A stretch of DNA of 64,000 nucleotides from Schistosoma haematobium (Eukaryota > Platyhelminthes > Trematoda > Strigeidida > Schistosomatidae). Position numbers and translations under genes: made by a program. Location of the stretch: NCBI RefSeq assembly GCF_000699445.3, contig NC_067198.1:25865536-25929535 (forward strand), read 5' to 3'. The notes under the pieces are model-generated. The model saw nothing but the letters and a program-made list of their open reading frames with translations, made no database searches and was not told where the DNA came from. Shown here piece by piece: positions 14,101-23,185 of this stretch (position 1 is the first letter of the stretch; every line of letters begins with the position of its first letter).

Positions 14101-15687
14101 ATCAACGTTTATTAGGATGCTCTTGTAAATCATCAACAATACTGAAGCAGGTTAGTGTACATAATTAAAAGGGGATTTCTTTTATTTTCTTTCCTAAAAG
14201 GATGACAGATTTTTTAAAATAACCATTATAGAAAGAAAATGTAAGTTCATATATGATATCAGTTTGAATATGCTAGGATCTTCATAGTATGAAATTGAGA
14301 TTTATCACAAATAAATATTATGTAATGGAATCCTGAAAACTAGTGAACATTTAACAATTGTTTTGTATTAGCATAGGTTTCCTTATGATTTCATATCTCA
14401 AACCTTGCTATAAATCCAATCTTATCACCCCCCCCCAAATGCCTTGGTACGGCTGAGGGTGCGGAAAATCGTCTTTCTCGCTTCAAATGCTCTCACATGG
14501 CTACATGTATACAGCCACTCCCACGGAAGTCCTACTCACTGCATTATCGTGATGGGGGTGTTGTTTACAAAATTGAGAGAACAAAAAGTCAATGTCCATA
14601 GCCTTAACCGGGTTGATGGACACGTAAGGTCCACCTAGGGGGTGGTGGAAAACCCTTATTCCAAACCAATGGTACATATGGGATCCAGGATCCTGATGGA
14701 ACAATCGCTGGTCACCGGCTACCATGGAACTGCATTTCCTAACGTTGTTTCATTGTCTTTTGGATTAGACCTCTAGGTCAAAGGCTTGGGAGCGGCCCCC
14801 TAAGAAAACCACCTTCTTCTGTCTATGCATCCGAGTAGCATCACAGCTCACACATAAATGAAGTGACGTGTATGGTGCATATGTATACGGTGCCCCTTTG
14901 TGCCAATATTTATGTATTCAAATAAATAATAAATAAAATCTTGTCACTATTTGAATAGAAATATATTTCTCTACTGTTCGAATAATATCAAGTCTGTTTT
15001 AGACAATGACTGCTCGAACTGCGACGTAATTTTTCTGATGTGAATAAATCTACCCAATTTTCATCAACTTAGATGATTATGTTAACGAACAGTATTTTAA
15101 GATTTTAACTTCATTATTCTCTTTAAACGGACTAAACGTTCGTTTCCACTTACCTCAATCTTTAGTCTATCCTCAGACATTGCTTTTCTATCAAAAAGTA
15201 TGAAAAGCAAATGGTCAATAATGGTTGATTTGACAAATCTAACATTATTAATCGTTTGTTTCTCACTAAAGTAGACAACTCGTCTTTATAATGGTATAAT
15301 GAGAAGTTTGCTTTTTCCCAACTAATAATGCATGAAGTGATCATTTGTTGACCTTGTTTAGTCTTCTAGTAAATAAAACTACTAAAATTCATTCTATGTA
15401 TGTCACTTTTTTCATCTTTGTTTTAGGTGAAAAATAGCAGATTATCAGCAAATAGTCAATTATTACCAGAGATTACTATGAGTAATAAACAAAATTTTAT
15501 TTTTGATACTTCATCCTCTTCATCCTTATCGTCATTACCAGTAACAGGAATTCTGTCAGAACAAAAATTTGTTTATAATCATGATTATAATCTACTTTCT
15601 GATCAACTATCTTCACAAATTAATGAAAATCATCATTTCGTAAATGAAAATAAAGAGAAGTTTCATTTGCCTACATTAACTACCTAA
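2149..15687 (+). CDS. C-terminal part of a coiled-coil protein (six exons, 5' incomplete)
   Basis: Exons read as 2149-2423, 3698-3770, 10168-10281, 12098-12273, 13961-14150 and 15427-15687. All borders are AG/GT and the phases agree throughout (0, 2, 0, 0, 2, 0), giving 362 residues and a TAA stop. The first exon has no start, so the N-terminus lies upstream. The product is rich in Lys, Glu, Gln and Asn with heptad-like Leu/Ile spacing over the first about 270 residues (for example RKWSETVGRECARVRSE and KLLEEFIQSQTDFQQIHVKL), which suggests a long coiled coil. The last exon is different: low-complexity Ser/Asn/His-rich, with a run SSSSSLSSLP, and probably disordered. I do not recognise the family. 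A centrosomal or cytoskeletal coiled-coil protein is a guess only. Introns carry SINE and RTE insertions. One or more exons could be missing between 3770 and 10168. Confidence 0.75.
2823..3000 (-). mobile_element. tRNA-like SINE (family 2), truncated copy
   Basis: Antisense copy of the SINE seen in full at 26.6 and 49.2 kb. On the minus strand it has a B-box-like GTTCGAATCTC followed by the conserved tail with the GAAACGGCC segment. The CUGAGGA half of the hammerhead core is deleted and the A-box half is mostly missing. It lies in the intron between exons 2149-2423 and 3698-3770. Confidence 0.75.
3398..3457 (-). ncRNA. SM-alpha hammerhead ribozyme, decayed stem I
   Basis: On the minus strand the core reads CTGATGA, stem II GTCC/GGAC closed by CGAACA, then GAAAC and a GTC cleavage triplet. 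Core and stem II are intact. Stem I is poor: CCCGG faces ATGAA in place of the usual CCAG/CTGG pairing, so cleavage activity is doubtful. Confidence 0.75.
3552..3612 (+). ncRNA. SM-alpha hammerhead ribozyme with compensatory stem II
   Basis: Outer stem I GCAG/CTGC, inner stem I ATCCAG/CTGAAT with one mismatch, core CTGATGA, stem II ATCC/GGAT, then GAAA. Stem II has changed from G-C to A-U at its base with both sides altered, which preserves pairing. The cleavage triplet has become ACC where GUC is expected, so this copy is probably inactive. Confidence 0.7.
3771..5035. other. Intron sequence; unclassified repeat-like part at 4690-5035
   Basis: No coding exon was recognised. From about 4690 to 5035 the base composition rises in GC and contains palindromic segments such as a repeated CACTCCCTGGGT/CCCGGTTG block. 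It abuts the 3' end of the RTE element at 5040. This may be a further mobile-element relic, but I could not assign it. Confidence 0.3.
5040..8720 (-). mobile_element. RTE-clade non-LTR retrotransposon (SR2/SjR2-like), nearly full length, decayed
   Basis: Read on the minus strand, the pieces occur in the expected order. The N-terminal endonuclease region is at 8191-7871 (GDPTAIPCGLSGVGVALISK, then FVVFDYSPTDCSSN). The endonuclease C-terminus is at 7600-7263 (THRWTQVGHIAITHRWKGS, DCRSFWSTYLDSDYGLARA). The RT core is near 6350-6150 (VVFLDLTKA, then PFLFKSVIDML). The C-terminal region is at 5740-5530 (YACETWPLGEEDIR). There are many stops and frameshifts. The 3' end at about 5040 is a short CTGA tandem, shared with the copies at 11.28 and 34.44 kb. 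The endonuclease is interrupted at about 7600-7800 by an unrelated tail in the opposite orientation. The element is not active. Confidence 0.8.
7600..7800 (+). mobile_element. 3' tail of another non-LTR element inserted in the RTE element
   Basis: Ends with GGTGCCCCCTTGTACTAATATTTATGTGTTCAAATAAATAAATAAA-type sequence (7757-7799), which closely matches the ends at 14.88-14.94 kb (plus) and 30.37-30.43 kb (minus). It separates the two endonuclease halves of the RTE element and so is younger than it. Confidence 0.65.
9250..9600 (-). mobile_element. Penelope-like element fragment, C-terminal region
   Basis: The minus-strand frame at 9517-9293 reads REHIPLLFYNGEKKSVGSSV and EHLTDSSHSTDPQVDFEV. 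This is the pattern that follows the GIY-YIG domain in schistosome PLEs (a REHIP motif, then an HLxxSxHxVD motif). Upstream of it (9518-9600) only a degraded GIY-YIG remnant can be seen. Stops and length show it is a relic. Confidence 0.6.
10300..10480 (-). mobile_element. tRNA-like SINE (family 2) next to a splice donor
   Basis: The minus-strand copy has the HHR region at 10363-10418 and a B-box-like segment near 10440 (GGGTTCAAATC). It starts only about 20-30 bases after the donor of the exon ending at 10281. The frame of that exon stays open through the donor and across the SINE to 10479, which could allow intron retention. Confidence 0.75.
10363..10418 (-). ncRNA. Hammerhead-type fold in family 2 SINE (G12A)
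   Basis: Minus strand: stem I GCACTG/CAGTGC (6 bp) with outer GGA/TCC, core CTGAGGA, stem II GTCC/GGAC, then AAAAC where GAAAC is expected, stem III CGGCCG and cleavage triplet GTC. Everything needed is present except the catalytic G12, which is A in this copy. Other copies keep that G. Confidence 0.7.
11278..11720 (-). mobile_element. 3' end of an RTE element (same family as at 5.0 kb)
   Basis: Begins with the same GTCAGTCAGTCAG tandem and continues in parallel with 5040-5540 and 34436-34900 (TCGGTCCAAGTTGCCACACCTCAT, and CCCCTAACTTTCTACCAACC near the other end). It is a 5'-truncated copy in the intron between exons 10168-10281 and 12098-12273. Confidence 0.65.
13305..13690 (-). mobile_element. 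tRNA-like SINE (family 2), long copy
   Basis: Minus strand: A-box-like GTGGTCTAGTGGTTATGCG (13476-13494), B box GGTTCGAATTTCGCG (about 13438-13452), hammerhead at 13366-13421 and a tail ending in GATCTCAACTATTGAAATT. The 5' part (13500-13690) extends beyond the A box. It lies in the intron before exon 13961-14150. Confidence 0.7.
13366..13421 (-). ncRNA. Hammerhead ribozyme in family 2 SINE, intact core
   Basis: Minus strand: core CTGAGGA, stem II GTCC/GGAC with loop CACAACA, GAAAC and a cleavage triplet ATC, which still fits the NUH rule. Stem I has lost pairing because GCACTCTG replaces GCACTG opposite CAGTGC. This copy has all conserved core bases. Confidence 0.65.
13685..13903 (-). mobile_element. 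SINE (family 2) bounded by inverted SINE tails
   Basis: A minus-strand SINE copy whose two ends carry the same SINE tail in opposite orientation: 13686-13730 (ATATCAGAAGGGGTTTTGTG...) is nearly the reverse complement of 13858-13903. The hammerhead at 13773-13828 has core CTGAGGA, GAAAC and GTC, with one stem II mismatch. It lies 58 bases upstream of the acceptor of exon 13961. Confidence 0.7.
13773..13828 (-). ncRNA. Hammerhead ribozyme in family 2 SINE
   Basis: Minus strand: stem I GCACT/AGTGC flanking, core CTGAGGA, stem II GTCCT/AGAAC with one C-A mismatch, GAAAC, stem III CGGCCG, GTC cleavage triplet. The A before the core faces C, so the first base pair of stem I is lost. Confidence 0.65.
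14425..14940 (+). mobile_element. Non-LTR element 3' end with AATAAAT tail
   Basis: About 510 bases, GC-richer than its surroundings, starting after a C10 run. It shares blocks with 30.37-30.83 kb in inverted orientation (CCAAACCAATGGTACA, CACTCACTGC..., ACATAAATGAAGTGAC) and ends with GTGCCAATATTTATGTATTC and AAATAAATAATAAATAAA. This looks like a 3' end of a CR1-type element or a non-autonomous derivative. No reverse-transcriptase frame is left. Confidence 0.55.
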
Positions 15688-15727
15688 AGTGATAGAGGAA
15701 TTTGTAATAAGAAAGAGAAAAATAGAA

Positions 15728-15733
15728 AATAAA
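15728..15733 (+). terminator. Polyadenylation signal of the coiled-coil gene
   Basis: A canonical AATAAA lies 41 bases after the TAA stop at 15687, at the distance expected for a short schistosome 3' UTR. Confidence 0.5.
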
Positions 15734-16424
15734 ACGTTATTCAATTATGTAGTGTACTACCGAGTATAAACAATTATCCATAAAGTTAATGAATGTGTGA
15801 ACAGAAACACAAACATTTCTACATTAAAAATTTGCGCACACACTCAGAAATATGTTTGTCTATATGTATGTGCATAGAACCGATAAGTGCCATTAAAAAG
15901 TATAAAGTACCATTCACATATGTCTATCATACTTTCAATTTACATTTTAAAAGAAAAAAAAGAACAGAAAATATAATTACAGATTTTGTAAGAACTTCAT
16001 TTCATTGCTTTTTTTTGGGGGGGGGATGGTAAATGAGATATGCAGTTTGTTAAGACTTTGAGATGGAAGAGGAATTAGTTGGGTTTGAAAATAGTTTCTT
16101 TTTAAAATATTGATGTAAGAGAAACATTATTTGAATAATTGTTGAAAATTACGAGTACATTAACTGTTTTATTCAGTTTCCATATTATTTGGCTGTGTAA
16201 AGTCTAAAGACAACATGTATTATATGTTTGGTATTGACTAATACTCATTGGTTCGTTGGATGATTTTTGTCCGTAATCGGATACGTTTTTTATACTCAGT
16301 GAAGTTTATTCACTTCATAAATTAAAACATGAAATTATGACAAGTTTAGGAACGTCTTAAATAACATATAAATTATTATCTAAAACTTCGATGAAAAAAA
16401 CGATTAGCGGATTAGTTGAAGTTA

Positions 16425-16660
16425 GATATTAACTCCACTGGATGGTGGCCAGCTCAGTGGTCTAGAGGTTAAGCGTCCTCGCGCGAGACCGATAGATCGT
16501 GGGTTTGAATCTCTCAAGGCGGGATTGTGAATGCGCACGTCTGAGGAGTCTCACAATAAGACGAAACGGTCGTCCAGTGATTCCAGGTTTTCCATGGTGG
16601 TTTAGCTTCAATTAACTCATGATCTATAATATCCACAAAAAGCTCCTTCTAAAAGAGATT
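16425..16660 (+). mobile_element. tRNA-like SINE (family 2), plus-strand copy
   Basis: 5' segment TTGAAGTTAGATATTAAC, A box AGCTCAGTGGTCTAGAGG (16452-16469), B-box-like GGGTTTGAATCTC (16501-16513), hammerhead at 16531-16585 and tail GATCTATAATATCCACAAAAAGC. It lies downstream of the coiled-coil gene. Confidence 0.8.
16531..16585 (+). ncRNA. Hammerhead ribozyme in family 2 SINE with covariant stem II
   Basis: Core CTGAGGA (16541-16547), stem II GTCT/AGAC with loop CACAATA, GAAAC, stem III CGGTCG, GTC then CAGTGATTCC. Stem II differs from the GTCC/GGAC of other copies at one pair with both sides changed. Stem I is damaged (CACGT faces CAGTG). Confidence 0.65.
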
Positions 16661-16955
16661 AGTGAACAGTTTTCTGATTTTCTAGACATATATTCGACTT
16701 TATTTATTACAGTTTATTCAGCAGTATTAGCCGACTTAAACGTGAACCAAATGCGTTTATTTTCAACAAATGCCTTCAGCTCAAATAACTGATGATCCAG
16801 GTTTGCAAAATGAGCTTCTATATCAATTCATTCGAAGATATTTGTTATAGGTATAAAGTCTAAAAGTTATTAATATAGGTATCCTTACCAAGGTTCGATT
16901 TGGTAATTTCGAATAAACTGAGCATTGGGTAGATTGTTATAAACGAATAAATAAT

Positions 16956-17231
16956 ATATTTGTAATATCCCAATCAGTAGAAAAATTGGATTTTCTGGCA
17001 TTTCGTGACTTAGTGTAAGCCATTTCTTCAGAGAATTAATTATTAACCTTTACGTTATAACATAACAATCTCACTTAAAATTCATACTTCTCATTAGTTC
17101 TGCTATTTGATTTACATAATATTGTAAAATTAATTTTAATTTGGTTATTTGTTCTCTGAAGAAGTGGCTTACACTAAGTCACGAAACGTCAGAACATCTA
17201 ATTTTTCTACTCATTGGGATATTACAAATAT
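16956..17231. repeat. Inverted repeat, about 80-base arms, probably PLE terminal region
   Basis: Arms 16956-17035 and 17152-17231 are reverse complements with few mismatches (the outer ends read ATATTTGTAATATCCCAAT and ATTGGGATATTACAAATAT). They enclose about 116 bases. The right arm contains the hammerhead-like fold at 17151-17195 and the left arm a degraded antisense copy. The enclosed segment 17047-17128 recurs as a direct repeat at 18139-18220. Confidence 0.75.
17151..17195 (+). ncRNA. Hammerhead-like ribozyme in PLE-associated repeat
   Basis: Stem I GTTCT/AGAAC (5 bp), core CTGAAGA (17156-17162), one extra A, stem II GTGGCTT/AAGTCAC (7 bp with one G-U pair), GAAA (17183-17186), minimal stem III and cleavage triplet GTC at 17188-17190. 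Hammerheads with very short stem III are known from PLEs. The extra A between core and stem II is also in the antisense copy, so it is a family feature. Its effect on activity is unknown. Confidence 0.6.
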
Positions 17232-18138
17232 ATCTATTTATTTATTTATGTTATTAATATAGTTTAGAATTGAAATCTGTTCATGTTTGTACTAGATATG
17301 TTGAATAATTATTTCATTGAATGATCAAGAAATTCATCAGATATCTCATTCACTAAAGTCTTCAACTATGTACAAGTAGTTTGTTGACATTTCAATTTGA
17401 AATTGATTACAATTTTTGTTTCAAAAAACTTGCCGTTCTCTGATGAACGATTCATTTCTTAATTCATAAGTCAATATTTCAAAACTAACCAGAAAATTAA
17501 TAGATTTTATGCAACCACAAAAAAATTGGCAAAGTATAATGAATTTCTTGTGTTGTGCGAATAGTGTCGCTTATTTTGTTTTACTGGAAATTAAACGGAA
17601 CCACTATTTATATGTTTTATCCAAAAGTGTATTTTCGTAACAAATATGCGTATTCTTAATAGTTTGTTTCGAACTGGTTGTGTTTTAATAAGATCTATAT
17701 TATCTGAGAGAGGCATTTGAACACTTGTATCAAGGAATATGATATGTTTGTAAAAATGATTACTTACAAAAAATACATTGAATTATGATATCAGATAGTA
17801 AAAGTTTTATAAATTAAGTCCTTAGTTTGAGTGAGCATAATTTATTGATTAACTAACTTTCGAAACCATAACGTTTAATAAATGTGAGCTGTGATAAACG
17901 TTTTTAAAGACACCTTGTACCCAGTAGTGATTAAGAAAGAAGTATATCCGTAAACGTGATAATTCATATTGTTAGTAATCGGTTAATGTAAGATATATGT
18001 GGATCGTTTCTAGTAAGAGTTGTGATCAATGAGTTATCAAAAATTAATAATCGAAATATCAAACTGAATAATATTGATACGTTTCTTTTCGTTCTCTCAA
18101 GCTATCCTACTTTCTCACGATTTTTATTCGATTAGTAG

Positions 18139-18220
18139 CCTTTACGTTATAGCATAACAATCCCACTTAAAATTCATACTTCTCGTTAGTTCTGCTGTTT
18201 GATTTATGTAATATTGTAAA
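18139..18220 (+). repeat. 82-base direct repeat of 17047-17128
   Basis: Both copies begin CCTTTACGTTAT and end ATATTGTAAA, with about six differences. The second copy directly precedes the PLE coding remnant. PLEs often carry such long-terminal-repeat-like duplications (pLTRs), which fits here. Confidence 0.65.
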
Positions 18221-18229
18221 CGACGGAAC

Positions 18230-19240
18230 CTAATCAACAGATGTAGTTGGCGATGTACCATATGATAAACTGACTAGAGCAGTGAAGAGAACGTTTAATG
18301 CAGCCAACCTATGTCTATCGTATTCGACCCGATCTATGGTGATTCCCCAACTAAAGGATAAATTACCTGGTTATGCCATTTCTATGTGTATTTACGAATT
18401 AAGCTGCTGCTGTGGAGAAAACCGTATTGGGCGCACAATTCGACAATTGAACCGAAGAGTTAGTGTATACCTACCTTCGCGGTTAGAAAAAGGTACTGTA
18501 AAGACAATATGCGGCTCGGTTCTATTGTAGTAAACAGAACACGGGTTGGGACAATCGAATGTATTTAACACAAAGTTACAGGACTTGTTAATAAAATCTA
18601 ACAATCCAATAGTAAATACATAATTTACAAAATGTCCATCAATTGTCTCATAATGACTCAGACTTCATTGTTCTTGCATTTTCATACAAATTGCATTCTG
18701 TTTTCATCCTTTACTGTTCGATCTTCTTGTCTCTTTGCTGCCAGACATTCTGCTCACGACTAACATCATATACTACTTATGTCAATATAAGTAGCACGCA
18801 CTACACTATCACACTTGATCGATAGCGGTCATGTAGTAGACAGAAATAAGCCATTTAAAGTTATTTATCGTATTCCTACTAGTTTTCCTTATGGTGTTCG
18901 GTCTCGTCTCTTACAAATAGCAGAAGCTATAGGAATTATAATCTTTCTATGAATTTTATCTCACTGTCTATATTTTTCTAATAATTGACCTATTTTCGAT
19001 TATGTTACATTGATTTAAGCCTCTATTATTCTTATCACAACTAGTACACCTGTCATCACATCAATTTGTACTTTTCACCTATTATGTAGTCTTCTTCATT
19101 GTTATCATTAACCCATAAACTACCTTGACTGGTTTAATAATTTCTTATATGCATATAAATATTACTGTATATATTAGAGTGAAGCCTGATGAAGATCTGA
19201 TTGGAAACGATATTGTTCGCTTATATATGTTGTTCTAGAT
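18230..19240 (+). mobile_element. Penelope-like element: GIY-YIG region and 3' end
   Basis: The frame at 18282-18530 reads through AISMCIYELSCCCGENRIGR and TIRQLNRRV, the GIY-YIG endonuclease pattern of PLEs, although the first YIG-type residue is changed (NRIGRT). It breaks at about 18535. About 270 bases later the same protein resumes at 18800-18950 (SHLIDSGHVVDRNKPFKVIY, then GVRSRLLQIAEAIGI), so an insertion of about 18535-18800 splits the frame. The element ends near 19240 with a CCTGATGAAGATCTGATTGG segment. It is a decayed copy. Confidence 0.7.
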
Positions 19241-19854
19241 TCTTTTTTTCATTTTGTGCCTATAAACTCTGAGGCATTCACATAAAACATATGATGAGTA
19301 GTCCAATCTATATCATGAATTTGTTTATTATTCACCTTTATTGGTTGATTGAACTTTTTCTTTATTTTATTTTCAATTTACTTCATTGAAGACAATATGA
19401 ACAAAATTGACTAATTAATCTTTCATACATTATTGAATTTCGACGATACATTATTTACTTATTAAATACATTGTGTTTTATGCTTGAATAATTGAATTTT
19501 AACACTGAAGAATATCGCAAATTTATCTTAGTTCAAATTCATTTCAAAAGATCTACAAATGAATAGTTTGCCATTATTCTTCATTTTCAATAATTTCCTT
19601 CTTTTCTTTATTCTTTTAAAATGCGTGACAGAACATGAATAAATATCTATTGAACTGTATATTAAAGAAATTTTATGTCGTAGTTATAGTTTGTTGATTT
19701 TTTTTTCAATACAAATGAATAAAATGTGATAGTAAACTAAATCCTGATATTTTGTATTTATCATTATTAGTAAAGAGCAAACAAGAAAGGATAAATACAC
19801 TCTATACTTCTAACTTATGAACTATTTTCAGTATAGGATTGTAAAGACTGTTGA
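19241..19854. other. AT-rich intergenic DNA, nothing recognised
   Basis: Short homopolymer runs and no open frame of note. Confidence 0.4.
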
Positions 19855-20130
19855 GTTTAGGTTGATATCATGAATGGATTAGTGCTAGGTCACTGTTGAA
19901 ACCTTGTAGGCACTGGATGGCTGTTTCGTTCTAGTATGAGACTTCTCAGCAGTGGTCTACAGGTTTGTACGCGAGACCGAGGGTCCTGGGTTCGAGTTCA
20001 TTGTGCGGAATTGTGTATGCTCATTGATGAGGAGTCCTGTACTAGGACAAAACGTCCATCCAGTGCTTCCAGGTTTTCAATAGTGATCTAACATTGATCC
20101 ATTCGTTATATCAATCTGAACTATTTTCAG
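19855..20130. mobile_element. Chimeric SINE (family 2): antisense half joined to sense half
   Basis: 19855-19955 is the antisense tail and hammerhead half (minus strand CTGAGAA core). From 19956 the sequence runs in the sense direction: A-box-like CAGTGGTCTACAGG, B box GGGTTCGAGTTC (19989-20000), hammerhead half with GACAAAACG and tail CAATAGTGATCTAACATTG. The result is an inverted dimer with two mutated hammerheads (G8 to A in the left, C3 and G12 changed in the right). Confidence 0.7.
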
Positions 20131-21600
20131 TTAATCATTTATTATTAACCATTCAATCGTTGTAAAATTTCCTTTTGATATTTGACATTTTCAAGCACTT
20201 TGTAATGGGATCCATTGTAAAGTTTAATGAGGTGTAAGTTATGTAAAGCATTCCAATCAATGACTGAAATACTATGTGAAAATGGTCGATATGCAAAAAC
20301 AAATCTATGAATTCATTGATTTCTACTTTGAACCGTGTTGGTACATTCAACTGTTTATGGATACATTATAGGAAGTGTGTTTCGCTTTGACTTTTAAAAT
20401 TACGTTTCAATTAGTCATTTTATCTTAAGAAAGCATTTTACACAATTAACACAAATATCATTTCTAGATGTAGACGACTATCATATTTAGAAACAGAAAC
20501 AAAGTTTTGAAATTTCTTTTGTTCGACAATATCATTTTAAACAGTAAAATATTTCAGTATTCACTTTCAGTCTTCATTTAATTATCTCGATATTTTAGTT
20601 ACATGACTTGATACAACATGCTTTTACTTAACTTCAGTTACGGAGACAACCCAATTTAGCCTAATATTGATTGTATGAACTATCTTAGACAATATTTGAT
20701 ATAAAACTATCGATAAAAAAGTAATATCATGATCAGAGAAGATGGGACTAAATCGATACTTGTTTAATGTTGTATTCAGTGGTAGCAATTTTCTTTTTTT
20801 ATTAGTTATTAATTACGTATCTTTTCTTAATACCATACATTCCAAAAGCTTTATAACATTGACAAGTTTACCATCTTAATTATGGTTTGTTAGATGAGTC
20901 CAAATGATCATTCGAAAAGACTACATTGATTTGAAAATAGCAATAAGTTTACATTTAATTGTTTTAAACAATTATTTATATCTATCATATGATACTAACA
21001 TCATAATCTTCATATTTTTCTTTTAGTATTTCGTGTTTAGTATCTACACTGAACATTATATAATGAACACTATCTAGTAGGAGATATAAATCGACTGTAG
21101 ACTTATTTTTATAGAAAAAAGTTTAGTAGTTAAAGAAAAGCTCGACATTCACCCCTTTAAAATTGTCTTCAAATAATTTACTATTGAAATCTATATGAAA
21201 CGTATATAAATTATTTTAAAGTAAAAAAAATTATATTGAGCAGTGCTTTTGTGTGTGTGTGTTCTTTTTGTCTAATATGAAGATATATTTGCTACGGATA
21301 CTAACAGACGTTTTTTTATTTTTGTTGTCACGTAATTTTATCTGGGATAAACTGTCAACATTTTTTTAATGATCATAGCTACTTCTAAAATTTTCTTAGG
21401 ATACAATAAAAATTGATTCATGAAACTTCTCATTCAAAAATTTAGTAAGAAGATGAAGAGAACGAAGGAATTTCTTTTCAATTAATTTCTTTATTATAAC
21501 TCCATAGTATGTTATTGACAATTCTATACTCGCTTCTTTAGGGGCTACAGGATATGAAGTTAAAATGAATAAAACTTTCAAGTTATTCAAAATATATTCC
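20131..21600. other. AT-rich intergenic DNA, nothing recognised
   Basis: Short frames at 20153-20350 (minus) and 21396-21605 (minus) have no splice or motif support. A short (GT)n run is present at about 21250-21262. Confidence 0.4.
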
Positions 21601-21604
21601 GTCA

Positions 21605-22060
21605 AACATCATGGTTTGGGAGTTTGTATTTCTAATACTACTGAAGCTACTAAAATCTATATTGAAAAACCTAGTCATAGTAAACAAAGATGAAAGGTGG
21701 CTAGCGGTGGAATCTAGGACACATGTTTCATCCTGTTTCAGACTCGTCAGCTGGATATGCCTGCATTCCAGAATCGATATTCACTCCGGAACTCAGTACC
21801 GTTCGCTTAAAACACCATCATGTTATCTACTTAGCTACTGAGTCGTGATAACCACTAGCTTGTGCAATGTAGTGAAGTTTAAATTCAATTTGTACTGTTT
21901 GTTTAAATCTTCCCATTGATGTTTAGGACTACAATTGACCAGTCTCTTATTGGCATATATGTATCCTGTGCAGACTGCCTCGATATTACCTTACGTTAAA
22001 AGCATTATAAGTCCAGTTCCATCAATGGGAAGATTCACACAAACAATATGCAATGAAACT
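21605..22060 (-). mobile_element. SM-alpha-type SINE copy
   Basis: The minus-strand hammerhead at 21704-21764 is followed by a tRNA-like segment (CTACTTAGCTACTGAGT near 21828) and then, around 21910-22050, the block with CTTCCCATTGATG and CAATTGACCAGTCTCTTATTGG that also occurs at 3.3 and 63.4 kb. Confidence 0.75.
21704..21764 (-). ncRNA. SM-alpha hammerhead ribozyme, nearly intact
   Basis: Minus strand: core CTGACGA, stem II GTCT/GGAT held by U-A, C-G and wobble pairs, GAAAC, palindromic stem III ACATGT, GTC triplet, and stem I ATCCAG/CTAGAT with one mismatch. N7 of the core may be any base, so CTGACGA is acceptable. Confidence 0.7.
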
Positions 22061-23030
22061 AATCATAGTAATTCAGAGAATTTCTCAAAACAATACTCTC
22101 TACTCTGATCATCAATGTAAGAGCGTATTTGATCTTAACTTTGATTAACCACGATTTTTCGGAGAATATTCAATTTTCCGATTTCTTTCGCTTTGTGTTC
22201 CTACATGTTCTCAATGACCGTCTTTCGATTCTAACATAATTACTATAAAATTAACTTTTTATCAACATATTTCTTCATGCATTACTTATAATGTTAGCTA
22301 GCAACTATTTAATTCCATGTTTTAAATTTACAAAAAAAAGTACTTCTGACTTTCGAAATTTGTGTGATCCACCACATAGGAGAATATCAGTACATCAAAG
22401 TGTGCTTAACAAATGAATAAATGGTTCGGTGAAATACGGATTTAGGAGTGAGGAAAATTCGTACTTGAGAGAGAGATTATTGATGACCATTTTTCCTGAA
22501 ACAAGTGGCTGAAATTCAATTTTTTTTCTGATGCTTTGAAAATTACATCTAACCTTTGTATTACTTCTTTTACAACTAAGTACTACATTGTTTTTTTTAT
22601 TGACTGTATTTCAATTTCTAAATTACATGACCAAACTGGAAGAATAGTGTGAAACGAAAATCTAAGAGCTCAATAAAAGATTGATACTGAATCTTTGTGA
22701 GTTTTGGAAGTTTTGTATGAACGTTGAATAATAGGGAAATAACTGTATCTGTGATGTCAGCTTTTCCTGTCAATTTAAATATCCCTAAACTTCATATGAT
22801 AAGGTGATTATACGAGCTCAACAAACGTGTTTTGTTCCTTTGGAATTCTTCCTAACATTGAATTTTGATATCACTGTCAGTAAAATGAATCTAGAACTTT
22901 CCGAATATTAAAACTATGATTCAATCACTTTTGTTCTTCAATTAACTGATAGTCATTTTTCATTGGGTATTATTAACCGTGGTGTTTTATTGCCAGACTG
23001 TATACATCGGTTTTCCGGTAAATTCGATTG
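22061..23030. other. AT-rich intergenic DNA, nothing recognised
   Basis: No exon, repeat family or structured motif was identified in this stretch. Confidence 0.4.
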
Positions 23031-23185
23031 CTAGTTAGAGTCTTTTAAGCGAGTCAGTTTTCTACGAGATTAGGTCGCTAACCCCATATCCATCCCTCCC
23101 CCCTTATCCGGGCTTGGGACCGGCAGTAGCCTCAGAGGGGCTCCAGGCGGAGTTAAATGCGATTGCACTTTAGTCAAATCACTCG
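23031..23185. repeat. GC-rich repeat island
   Basis: A short island with CCCTCCCCCCTTATCCGGGC, GGGACCGGCAG and CAGAGGGGCTCCAGGCGGAG stands out from about 70% AT surroundings. Composition and abrupt borders suggest a fragment of a dispersed repeat, but I could not name the family. Confidence 0.45.
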
